From the NCBI GenBank assembly GCA_029857975.1, contig JAOUFX010000027.1:1-11884 (forward strand): 11,884 nt of DNA, in the 5' to 3' direction. Positions 1 to 6,734 of this stretch are shown here, one piece after another (position 1 is the first letter of the stretch; each line of letters begins with the position of its first letter). A program made the position numbers and the translations under genes. Below the pieces are notes generated by a model. It was not told where the DNA came from. It saw nothing but the letters and a program-made list of their open reading frames with translations, and did not search any database. The DNA comes from Deltaproteobacteria bacterium (GTDB taxonomy: Bacteria; Desulfobacterota; SM23-61).

Positions 1-879
1 TTGATATTGAAGACCGACTATGCCGGGTCCATAGAACTTCCACTCGACAAGATTAAGAATATTGTGACCGATAAATCTTCCGAAGTTCATTTGCTCAGCG
101 GGGAGATCTTGAAAGGAAAGCTCAAGACCGCTGAAGATGGAAAATTGGTCATAGACCCGGGTCTCCCAAGGGCACCCACGGCAATCGATTGGAAAAATGT
201 TTCCTCCGTTAATCCTCCTCCTAAAATTCCTCCCCAATGGAAAGGCGCCGTAAATATTGGCGGCATCTATCAGACGGGAAATACCGATAGAAAAACCGCG
301 TCGGTGGGAGCTGCAGCAGCCAGGAAGACTGAGGATGACCGGTTCAGCCTACGGTTCCTTTTCAACTATGCCGAGGAGAAATCAGACGTAACGACTCGGA
401 ATACCTATGGGGGATTGAAGTATGACTATTTTTTCACCAAGAAATTCTATGGGTATTTAAGCACGGAGTTGCTTACGGATGAATTCAAAGATTTAAACTT
501 AAGAGCGATCGCGGGCCCTGGTGCCGGCTATCAAATCTGGGATGACCCGGTTAAATTTTTCCTGGTTGAAGCTGGTGTGTCCTATGTGTGGGAAGACCGG
601 AAAGCGGGAGAGGATGATAACTGGGCAACGGCGCGAGTCAGTGGGGACTTTTGGTACAAATTTGGAAAGTATATTACCTTCTCCGACTTGTTCATCATTT
701 ATCCGAGCCTGAAACGTGGGAGTGATTATACTTTGCGCAATGAGGCGGCCTTGACCACACCTTTGGGAGCGGGTTGGGCCTTGCGCCTGGCCAACATCTG
801 GGAACGCGACAGCGACCCATCGCCGGGAATCAAGAAAGATGATTTGACCTGGATCCTTGGCCTGCAATATTCATTTTGA
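1..879 (+). CDS. DUF481 family outer-membrane beta-barrel protein, 5' partial
   Basis: The reading frame is open from the first base and ends at a TGA at 877-879. The visible 292 residues begin inside a soluble N-terminal part with the phrase HLLSGEILKGK and no signal peptide, so the true start is probably upstream and the TTG at base 1 is not a convincing start. From about residue 80 the protein has the DUF481 (YdiY-like) pattern: alternating polar and aromatic strands, GIYQTGNTDRKTA near residues 88-100, and a C-terminal ILGLQYSF. A terminal Phe is typical of outer-membrane beta-barrels recognised by the BAM machinery. In characterised relatives the role is poorly defined (YdiY is acid-induced in E. 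coli), so no substrate is proposed. Family assignment is by recognition; the barrel and location are inferred. Confidence 0.85.
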   Translation: MILKTDYAGSIELPLDKIKNIVTDKSSEVHLLSGEILKGKLKTAEDGKLVIDPGLPRAPTAIDWKNVSSVNPPPKIPPQWKGAVNIGGIYQTGNTDRKTASVGAAAARKTEDDRFSLRFLFNYAEEKSDVTTRNTYGGLKYDYFFTKKFYGYLSTELLTDEFKDLNLRAIAGPGAGYQIWDDPVKFFLVEAGVSYVWEDRKAGEDDNWATARVSGDFWYKFGKYITFSDLFIIYPSLKRGSDYTLRNEAALTTPLGAGWALRLANIWERDSDPSPGIKKDDLTWILGLQYSF

Positions 880-919
880 TGCCGACTCAAACAGGGTTAA
901 TTCATCTTAAAATGAGTAA

Positions 920-1027
920 TTTAATACAAACGAAATAAATCATTTTACCCCCCACCCCTCCCTCCCCCTCAAGGGGGGAGGGTTAGGGTGGGGGTAATGT
1001 AACTTCATTTAAGGCGTTTGTATTAAA
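920..1027. repeat. 108-bp palindromic repeat (MITE/REP-like) with G-quadruplex cores
   Basis: The ends are a perfect 13-bp inverted repeat: TTTAATACAAACG at 920-932 and its complement at 1015-1027. Extending three bases outward gives 15 of 16 matches. The centre pairs a C-rich arm (948-970) with a G-rich arm (973-994). The G-rich arm has four G-runs of 6, 3, 3 and 5 bases separated by A, TTA and T, a textbook G-quadruplex pattern. The C-rich arm gives a second one on the minus strand. The element ends 18 bp before the mscL start codon, so its right end is close to the mscL ribosome binding site. It encodes no protein. It is probably a non-autonomous repeat; copy number in the genome cannot be judged here. 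Confidence 0.75.
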
Positions 1028-1045
1028 ATAAAAAGGAGGACAAAA

Positions 1046-1501
1046 ATGTTGAAAGAATTTAAAGAATTTGCCATGCGGGGGAATGTATTGGACATGGCCG
1101 TTGGCATCATTATAGGTGCCGCGTTCGGTACCATTGTGACTTCATTGGTAAACGATGTTATCATGCCGCCTATCGGTCTGCTCTTGGGTAACGTCGATTT
1201 CTCCAATATCTTCGCCGTTCTGAAGGAAGGCAAGACACCCGAACCCTATGCTTCCGTGGCAGCCGCCAAAGCCGCGGGAGCGGTCACGATGAACATGGGG
1301 GTTTTCATCAATACGGTCATTAACTTCATTATCGTGGCCTTTGCCATCTTCCTTCTCATTCGCAGTATCAACCGGCTCAAAAAGATAGAGGAAGCTCCTC
1401 CAGCCGTTCCAACAACCAAAGAATGTCCCTTTTGTATTGTTTCTATACCGATTAAAGCTACCCGTTGCCCTCACTGTACTTCTGAATTGCAGGCGGCATA
1501 A
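1046..1501 (+). CDS. mscL: Large-conductance mechanosensitive channel MscL with zinc-ribbon tail
   Basis: This is a 151-residue inner-membrane channel that opens under membrane tension and releases solutes during hypo-osmotic shock. It has the amphipathic N-terminal helix ([20 protein letters not shown]), the glycine-rich pore helix TM1 (about residues 14-40, [12 protein letters not shown]), a periplasmic loop (about 45-83), and TM2 (about 84-107) ending in [10 protein letters not shown]. The usual C-terminal cytoplasmic helix bundle is replaced by a Pro-rich linker and a CPFC-N10-CPHC zinc-ribbon-like motif (Cys127, 130, 141, 144). Similar tails are known in other bacterial MscL proteins. 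The ATG is chosen because AAGGAGGA lies at 1033-1040 with good spacing. It stands alone, between a palindromic repeat and a probable terminator. Confidence 0.97.
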   Translation: MLKEFKEFAMRGNVLDMAVGIIIGAAFGTIVTSLVNDVIMPPIGLLLGNVDFSNIFAVLKEGKTPEPYASVAAAKAAGAVTMNMGVFINTVINFIIVAFAIFLLIRSINRLKKIEEAPPAVPTTKECPFCIVSIPIKATRCPHCTSELQAA

Positions 1502-1607
1502 AAACGGGAATTAGAATTGAGGAATTTGGTCTATAAGGAAGAGGGGGGGGATAGAGCATGAGAATTTGATGGAAAGGAAAAAAGCCTTGTGATATATTTT
1601 CAGTGTG

Positions 1608-1686
1608 CCTCCTGGGTAAAAAAGAAGGGGGGTGGACCCCACCTTCTTTGGATCTGGATTAAAGTAATCCTGGGAGGTTTTTTTTT
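1608..1686 (+). terminator. Probable multi-hairpin intrinsic terminator after mscL
   Basis: Two hairpins lie inside a closing stem and are followed by nine T residues (1678-1686). Hairpin one pairs AAAGAAGG (1621-1628) with CCTTCTTT (1642-1649), with additional G:C pairs near the loop. Hairpin two pairs GGATT (1656-1660) with AATCC (1666-1670). CCTCC at 1608-1612 can pair with GGAGG at 1673-1677, directly before the T run. The position fits the end of an mscL transcript, 107 bp past the stop, and would isolate it from the next operon. A TTGACA at 1685-1690 overlaps the end of the T run, but no good -10 follows at the right spacing. The rest of the 1502-1769 gap shows nothing further. Confidence 0.5.
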
Positions 1687-1769
1687 GACAAAAAAATTGA
1701 GGCCATCCGTGATCGATACCCCGATTGAGAAAACTCTCCAGCCCCCATGCGATTTTTCGAGTCTTCCGC

Positions 1770-3053
1770 ATGCTCAAAATTGACCCTGCCACCGATCCGG
1801 TAACCCCCCAAAGCTTCTCCTCCCAACCCTCAGGCTACCTGCTGCACAGATTTAGCCTGTTGGTATTATGGGGAATCCTCCTCCTCGCGGCCTGGAAAGC
1901 TCAGGTTGGCATCGTCATCTTCCTGGGCTTGGTATTCAGCGCCGCCGCTTTGGCGGCCTTATGGAGCCGCGTTTCGCTCGCCGGGGTCCGTTGCCAGCGC
2001 TTGATCCGGGAACGGCGCCTTTTCCCGGGCGAATCGACCGAATTAACGCTGCAAATCATCAACCGCAAGCCACTCCCTTTGCCCTGGATCAAGATTGACA
2101 ATGAAATACCCGCAGACATAGTCCGGGATGTACCCCCCTCACCAGCCAACCGCCCCGGATTTTTCCTCTTGAGTCGTTCGGCATCGATGCTCTGGTATAG
2201 CAAAGTAAGCTGGAAATTCCGGCTGCAGGGCCATAAGCGTGGATATTATAGGATCGGTTCAATCGGAGTCACCTCAGGAGATATTTTTGGCTTCTACCCC
2301 CGCTGGGCCAGGGTTTTTCAAATAGACTATGTGATCGTTTACCCCAAAATCCTTCCCTTAGACCAACTGGGTATCCCCTCTCTGCATCCCCTGGGAGAAA
2401 GCAGGACGATTCAACGTCTTTTCCAGGATCCAACCCGCACCCTTGGTCTTCGGGATTATCGTCCACAGGATAGCCTTAAATATATTCATTGGAAGGCCAG
2501 CGCCCGCCATCAGCATTTACAGGTTAAGGTTTTCGAATCTACAACCACCCTAAAAGTATCTTTATTCTTAGCGATAGATAGTTGGGCATCGAATGGCTCC
2601 CACTCCGAGGAGGATTTCGAGTTGGCCATAAGCACCGCTGCCTCGATCGCTTATCACCTCATCGAACAAGGGAATCCCGTCGGGCTGTTCGCCAACACCC
2701 GCTTGGCGGATTCAGGTATGGCGGTAAGCATAGCCCCGGGGGGAAGCCGCGATCATCTAATGGATATTCTGGAAGCACTGGCCAAAATTACTTCTCGATC
2801 AAGAGATTCCTTTGAGACCTTCCTGCAACGGGAACGGCAAGCTCTACCATCAGGGTCAACCTTGATCTTCATCGCTTCCCAGGCTCCGGAGCCCCTGCTC
2901 TGGCTGCTGAACGACTTGAAGAAGAGCGGATTCCAGGTGCTTCTCCTGCTCATGGGCGATCAACAGGAGCAATGTCCTGAAGGCCCCCTCCCCCGGAACT
3001 ATATTCGCCATGCTGGCAGCCTCTTAGGAAATCCTCCAGAGATCCCTTTATGA
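1770..3053 (+). CDS. DUF58 domain protein of a MoxR operon
   Basis: The 427-residue product has two adjacent hydrophobic segments near the N terminus (about residues 28-44 and 46-64), a beta-rich middle, and the DUF58 signature DPTRTLGLRDYRPQDSLKYIHW (about 220-241) followed by KASARHQHLQVKVFE. The C-terminal third resembles the von Willebrand A-like fold usual in this family (SLFLAIDSW at 264-272). DUF58 proteins are membrane-anchored partners of MoxR AAA+ ATPases, thought to take part in assembling or activating envelope or metal-dependent proteins; the exact client is unknown. I prefer ATG 1770. A TTG at 1725 would add 15 residues, and neither has a clear Shine-Dalgarno. The stop overlaps the next start by 4 bp (ATGA), indicating translational coupling. 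Confidence 0.85.
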   Translation: MLKIDPATDPVTPQSFSSQPSGYLLHRFSLLVLWGILLLAAWKAQVGIVIFLGLVFSAAALAALWSRVSLAGVRCQRLIRERRLFPGESTELTLQIINRKPLPLPWIKIDNEIPADIVRDVPPSPANRPGFFLLSRSASMLWYSKVSWKFRLQGHKRGYYRIGSIGVTSGDIFGFYPRWARVFQIDYVIVYPKILPLDQLGIPSLHPLGESRTIQRLFQDPTRTLGLRDYRPQDSLKYIHWKASARHQHLQVKVFESTTTLKVSLFLAIDSWASNGSHSEEDFELAISTAASIAYHLIEQGNPVGLFANTRLADSGMAVSIAPGGSRDHLMDILEALAKITSRSRDSFETFLQRERQALPSGSTLIFIASQAPEPLLWLLNDLKKSGFQVLLLLMGDQQEQCPEGPLPRNYIRHAGSLLGNPPEIPL

Positions 3054-4462
3054 AACAGAATTGGCACATGGCCCTGTTATACGGCATTGTGGCGGCAATG
3101 CAGGTGTGCTGGCTGGGGATCGCCTTGGACTTGGCGAACCAAAAGGCAGCGGACGGTTCCCTGTCCCTCCTGGTCGTTTTGGGTTTTTATCCTTTGGCTT
3201 TTGCCTTTAATCGGCTCCTTCCGGTCCTGCGCTTCTCCAGGGTGGTCTTACCGAGTTGCCTGGCTTGGGCAGCCACGATGCTTCTCTTGGCGAAAATCCA
3301 TTTTTTCAACAGCATTCCCCTGGGGGATCCGCTCTGGCTCCGCAACCTCTGGCAGGCGATCGCCCAGATGTTCCATGCTTTTAATCCGGTAGGATTGATG
3401 ATTGTGAGCAGCGCCATCCTTTGGGGGCTGGGCTGGCGTCTGGCCTACGTGCGGATTCATTTTGCCACCTTAATCACCGAGTTCCAATTCGGTCTGGCCA
3501 TTTTTTTGATTGTTTTTTTCGTACACGCTCAGGCGGATTGGAAATCTTCCGCCCTCGTCCCCGCAGCCTTAATTTTTTTCTCCCTGGCCCTGTTGGGAAT
3601 GTCTGTATCCCTTGCCCGGGAGCAAACCAGTTGGTTGTCGGGTCCATATAAGGGCTTATGGTTCGGATTGCTGCTTTTTAGTATCGGTTTGATCCTGGCT
3701 CTCGGCTTGCTAATCAGCGTAGCCGTAAACCCTCCTTTGCTCGATTTCATTCTCTCTCTCCTGGCCAAGGCAGGGCAATTTATTCTGGAAATGATCCAAA
3801 AATTCTTTGCTTTCCTGAGCAGCCTTTTCCCCCCTCCCCAACCCGCGGGCCTGCCTCCCTCTTTACGAATGCCGCAGATAAGCCGACCGCCGGAGGCCCC
3901 CTTTATGCTCTTTTCGGACTCCGTGCGGGAGATCATGAGATTCATCTGGGGAATGGGGTGCCTCACTCTTATCCTGGTTGCCTTGTGGCGTATTGCCGGC
4001 CAGGTTTTTAATTGGCTTCGGCGCAAACTGAGCGGCCTGGAGGGCGCGGAGGTGGAACAGCTTTCTGGGGCCTTTAGAGAAGATTTATGGCATTTGCTGA
4101 GGAGAATATTTCTCGCTTTGCGCATGAAATGGCCCTTACGGGGAGGAGAAAAATTACCCCCTCTTCTTTCTGAAATCGAGTCGGTGCGGCGAATTTACCG
4201 CCAACTCTTAAAGTGGGCGGCAGCCCGGGGTTGCCCCCGACACGCTTCTCAAACCCCTTGGGAATATTTGCAGATGCTCCTCCAGTGGCTCCCCGAAGGC
4301 CGGGGGAACTTCACCTTCATCACCCACCAATACGTCCGCGCTCGCTATAGCCTTGCGGTCCCCACCGAAAACGAGTTGGAGCAATTAGGGCGAAGCTGGC
4401 AGCAATTAAAAAAAATCCGCTCCCAACGAGCTGTCAAGAAAACTCTTAAAAACAGGAGATAA
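3050..4462 (+). CDS. Polytopic membrane protein with C-terminal DUF4129 domain
   Basis: The 470-residue product has about seven hydrophobic segments in its first half (roughly residues 7-27, 38-58, 65-82, 113-130, 145-160, 168-188, 203-227). A Pro-rich stretch follows (261-285, beginning PPPQPAGLPP), then another membrane segment near 298-317 and a soluble tail. The tail carries the DUF4129 pattern: RIYRQLLKWAAARG (381-394), the TPWEYL motif (402-407) and THQYVRARYS (425-434). DUF4129 often forms the cytoplasmic C terminus of TgpA-type transglutaminase proteins. Here no transglutaminase Cys-His-Asp core is apparent, so this looks like the membrane scaffold alone. It overlaps the DUF58 gene by 4 bp and is 5 bp from the MoxR gene. 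The DUF4129 assignment is by pattern recognition. Confidence 0.8.
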   Translation: MKQNWHMALLYGIVAAMQVCWLGIALDLANQKAADGSLSLLVVLGFYPLAFAFNRLLPVLRFSRVVLPSCLAWAATMLLLAKIHFFNSIPLGDPLWLRNLWQAIAQMFHAFNPVGLMIVSSAILWGLGWRLAYVRIHFATLITEFQFGLAIFLIVFFVHAQADWKSSALVPAALIFFSLALLGMSVSLAREQTSWLSGPYKGLWFGLLLFSIGLILALGLLISVAVNPPLLDFILSLLAKAGQFILEMIQKFFAFLSSLFPPPQPAGLPPSLRMPQISRPPEAPFMLFSDSVREIMRFIWGMGCLTLILVALWRIAGQVFNWLRRKLSGLEGAEVEQLSGAFREDLWHLLRRIFLALRMKWPLRGGEKLPPLLSEIESVRRIYRQLLKWAAARGCPRHASQTPWEYLQMLLQWLPEGRGNFTFITHQYVRARYSLAVPTENELEQLGRSWQQLKKIRSQRAVKKTLKNRR

Positions 4463-4467
4463 AGAAG

Positions 4468-5469
4468 ATGGACCAAGCCTTTGCCGCAACAGCCCCCGAA
4501 GTCTGGCGAGTCAAGGAAGCAGCCGAAAGGATCCTAAAGAATGTCAACCAGGTCATCGTGGGGAAAGCAGAAACGATTCAGCTGGTTCTTATCGCTCTTC
4601 TCTGTGAAGGGCATGTTTTAATCGAAGATGTGCCCGGCGTGGGGAAGACGCTGCTGGCCAAGACCATGGCCAAATCCATGGGCTGTCGCTTCAAGAGAAT
4701 CCAGTGCACCCCCGATCTATTACCCTCCGATGTGACCGGTATTCACTATTTCAATCAGAAGACTTTCGCCTTTGAATTTCGGCCGGGCCCGATCATCGCC
4801 CAGATCGTCCTGGTGGATGAAATCAATCGGGCGATGCCCAGAACCCAGTCCTCCCTTTTGGAGTGCATGCAGGAACAACAGATCACCGTTGACTTGGAGA
4901 CCGTGCCCCTGCCCCGTCCTTTTATGATTCTGGCCACGCAAAACCCCATTGAACTGGAGGGTACTTTTCCTTTGCCGGAAGCCCAACTCGACCGTTTTCT
5001 CCTCCGGGCACGGATGGGCTATCCGGACGAGGGGGAGGAAAAAGCGATTTTGACCCGCTTCCACCAGGCGAATCCGCTGGATAACCTACCCAGCGTGCTG
5101 GAAGTCAGCGAGATTCTCGAACTGCAAAAAAATTGCCGACAGGTTTATGTGGAGGATTCCCTGCACCGGTACATCACCGCCTTGACTCGGGCGACTCGCA
5201 GTCACGATAAGATTAAATTGGGTACCAGTCCCAGAGCATCGCTGGGTCTTTATATCGCCTCCCAGGCCCGGGCGGCAATCCATGGGCGAAATTATGTAAT
5301 CCCCGACGACGTGAAATCCCTGGCGATCCCGATTCTGGCCCACCGTTTCATAGCAAAAACAGAGACCCGTATGAAGGGACAGTCGCAGGAAGATATTGTA
5401 AAAGAAATTTTATCCACCGTTCCCGTTCCGACGGAGGGAACAGGAAGGCCTGTTCCCTCCTCTTCCTGA
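4468..5469 (+). CDS. MoxR-family AAA+ ATPase
   Basis: The 333-residue cytoplasmic ATPase has all AAA_3/MoxR landmarks: Walker A DVPGVGKT (54-61), Walker B LVDEIN (115-120), sensor 1 ATQNP (156-160), the arginine-finger region LDRF (174-177), and the C-terminal lid motif GTSPRAS (252-258) typical of MoxR. Length is normal for the family. MoxR proteins act as chaperone-like ATPases with DUF58 or VWA-domain partners. The ATG has AGGAG at 4454-4458 with suitable spacing. It is the last gene of a three-gene operon; in most MoxR operons the ATPase comes first. The last dozen residues are encoded by a strong DNA palindrome (5433-5460), so this tail is probably not functionally constrained. Confidence 0.95.
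   Translation: MDQAFAATAPEVWRVKEAAERILKNVNQVIVGKAETIQLVLIALLCEGHVLIEDVPGVGKTLLAKTMAKSMGCRFKRIQCTPDLLPSDVTGIHYFNQKTFAFEFRPGPIIAQIVLVDEINRAMPRTQSSLLECMQEQQITVDLETVPLPRPFMILATQNPIELEGTFPLPEAQLDRFLLRARMGYPDEGEEKAILTRFHQANPLDNLPSVLEVSEILELQKNCRQVYVEDSLHRYITALTRATRSHDKIKLGTSPRASLGLYIASQARAAIHGRNYVIPDDVKSLAIPILAHRFIAKTETRMKGQSQEDIVKEILSTVPVPTEGTGRPVPSSS
5433..5460 (+). repeat. Perfect 12-bp stem-loop in the moxR 3' end
   Basis: GGAGGGAACAGG (5433-5444) is followed by a 4-base loop AAGG and its exact complement CCTGTTCCCTCC (5449-5460), ending seven bases before the TGA stop. Twelve uninterrupted, mostly G:C pairs make a very stable RNA hairpin. There is no T-run behind it, so it is not a standard intrinsic terminator. 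It may protect the mRNA 3' end, pause RNA polymerase, or be a palindromic insertion absorbed into the coding sequence. Confidence 0.7.
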
Positions 5470-5587
5470 ATTTCACCCTTGTCCCCTCTGATATCATGAT
5501 CAACCCCGGTTGTGATTCCATATCCCCCCGCCCGCCTGGTTTTTACGGGCCGGAAAAAGTTAACATATACTCGGATAAAAGATTTGG

Positions 5588-5595
5588 TATATAAT
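5588..5595 (+). promoter_or_regulatory. Possible -10 box (TATAAT) upstream of the BFN-PDZ gene
   Basis: A perfect TATAAT lies at 5590-5595 in an AT-rich stretch, but no convincing -35 sits 16-18 bp upstream; TTAACA at 5560-5565 is too far (24 bp). The palindromic repeat at 5616-5760 would then fall in the leader RNA. The call is weak. Confidence 0.3.
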
Positions 5596-5615
5596 GTTTC
5601 CTAAAAAAGGCGACT

Positions 5616-5760
5616 CACCACAGAGGGCCCAGAGGAAAATTAAAAAAACAGTGAAAACAACACCATATTCTATCTGGCGAATTTATTACATGAGAACACA
5701 GAGAGAATATTGAGCTGATTTTTTTTAACTATGAAATTATTCTCTGAGATCTCTGTGGTG
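5616..5760. repeat. 145-bp palindromic repeat with CACCACAGAG ends
   Basis: CACCACAGAG at 5616-5625 is mirrored exactly by CTCTGTGGTG at 5751-5760, and the inverted similarity continues to 26 bp with 21 matches. The inner part holds another ACACAGAG (5696-5703). Sequences of the CACAGAG/CTCTGTG type recur as interspersed repeats in many bacterial genomes, which fits a non-coding repeat here. It fills most of the 348-bp gap between the moxR stop and the next start (5470-5817). The rest of that gap holds only the possible -10 box. Confidence 0.65.
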
Positions 5761-5817
5761 TAAAAAAATCGCTCAATTTAGGTGTTTTATAATCTTTGCA
5801 GGAGTCAGGAGAAAGGC

Positions 5818-6654
5818 TTGAAAACTCCGGCATTCTTTGGGCGGAAAGATAGGGTGAGGCGAGTTGGAGCAGCGGCTGGGATATTGCTCGTTACCTTAGT
5901 CTATGGGTCCGGAGAGATCCTGGCTAAAAAAGCCCCGTCTATTTCTTGGGAGCAAAAGGAACTGCTTCAGGTAAAGGTCCACCAACTTGTTATCGATCCT
6001 ACAACCATGCAACCCGTGCTTTTTCTCGCTGACTCCCTCGAGGAACGGGCGCTTCCGATTTGGATCGGCCCTTTTGAGGCCAACGCCATTAATGCCGTAA
6101 TCCAGGGGAGCAAGCCTCCTCGACCCTTAACCCACGACCTTTTAGAAACCATCATCCGAAAAATAAACGGAAAGGTTCAGCGGATCGTCATTACCCATAG
6201 CAAGGATGGCATCTATTATGCGACGATGGTGGTAGAGAAGGAAGGTACACCGGTAGAGATAGATGCCCGGCCGAGCGATTCCATTGTTATGGCCCTGAAG
6301 TTTAAAGCACCCATATACGTTTCCAAGAACCTTTTCAGAGAAATGGCGATTCCCCTTGGAGAACAGAAGGAAATCCAGGAACGCTACGGTCTATCCATTC
6401 AGGAGCTTACTCCCTTACTGGCTGAATCCTTTTCCTATAAGTCAACAAAAGGGATTTTAGTATCGGAGGTTCGCCAGGGGAGCTTGGCCGAAAAGGATGG
6501 CCTGCAGCGAGGGGATATTTTTGCGGAAATAGGGGGGGAAACGATCGTAGACGTGATTTCATTTAAGGGGGCCCTGGCCAAAACTACGTCGGCTGTGCAG
6601 GCCAAGGTTTTCCGCCAAGGCCGTTTTTTATCCCTCACCCTTCATCTAAAATAA
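5818..6654 (+). CDS. Exported bifunctional-nuclease (DUF151/BFN) domain protein with PDZ domain
   Basis: With the TTG start at 5818 (AGGAG at 5807-5811, good spacing) the product is 278 residues. An upstream in-frame GTG at 5782 would add 12 residues but has no ribosome site and spoils the signal peptide. Residues 1-37 look like a Sec signal: basic n-region (RKDRVRR), hydrophobic core (GAAAGILLVTLVYG), small residues before KK. Residues about 50-180 are a BFN/DUF151 domain with LPIWIGPFEANAI (79-91) and the signature RPSDSIVMALKF (151-162). Residues about 205-277 are a PDZ domain (KGILVSEVRQGSLAEKDGLQRGDI). BFN proteins are usually small, cytosolic, and reported in some cases to have nuclease activity. 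An exported BFN-PDZ fusion suggests an envelope role, binding rather than cutting DNA being possible. Domains are recognised; export and role are inferred. Confidence 0.85.
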   Translation: MKTPAFFGRKDRVRRVGAAAGILLVTLVYGSGEILAKKAPSISWEQKELLQVKVHQLVIDPTTMQPVLFLADSLEERALPIWIGPFEANAINAVIQGSKPPRPLTHDLLETIIRKINGKVQRIVITHSKDGIYYATMVVEKEGTPVEIDARPSDSIVMALKFKAPIYVSKNLFREMAIPLGEQKEIQERYGLSIQELTPLLAESFSYKSTKGILVSEVRQGSLAEKDGLQRGDIFAEIGGETIVDVISFKGALAKTTSAVQAKVFRQGRFLSLTLHLK

Positions 6655-6734
6655 TCTCTGCAGGGCTTGAGGGGGGGAGCTGTTCAAGCGCCATGGTTTG
6701 ACCCTCGGATCTTCGTGGCTCAAGAGGAAAGACG

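Noticed and set aside
1685..1713. TTGACA at 1685-1690 as a promoter for the DUF58 operon
   Set aside because: The -35 is perfect, but no acceptable -10 occurs at 16-18 bp, and the hexamer overlaps the terminator T-run.
3529..4125. Minus-strand open frame of 198 codons opposite the DUF4129 gene
   Set aside because: It is antisense to a well-supported membrane protein in a coupled operon. It is rich in Arg, Lys and Ser, as expected from the complement of hydrophobic codons.
6665..6689. Small hairpin GCTTGA...TCAAGC between the convergent BFN-PDZ and metallohydrolase genes
   Set aside because: Only a 6-bp stem with a 13-base loop and no T-run on either strand; too weak to call a terminator.
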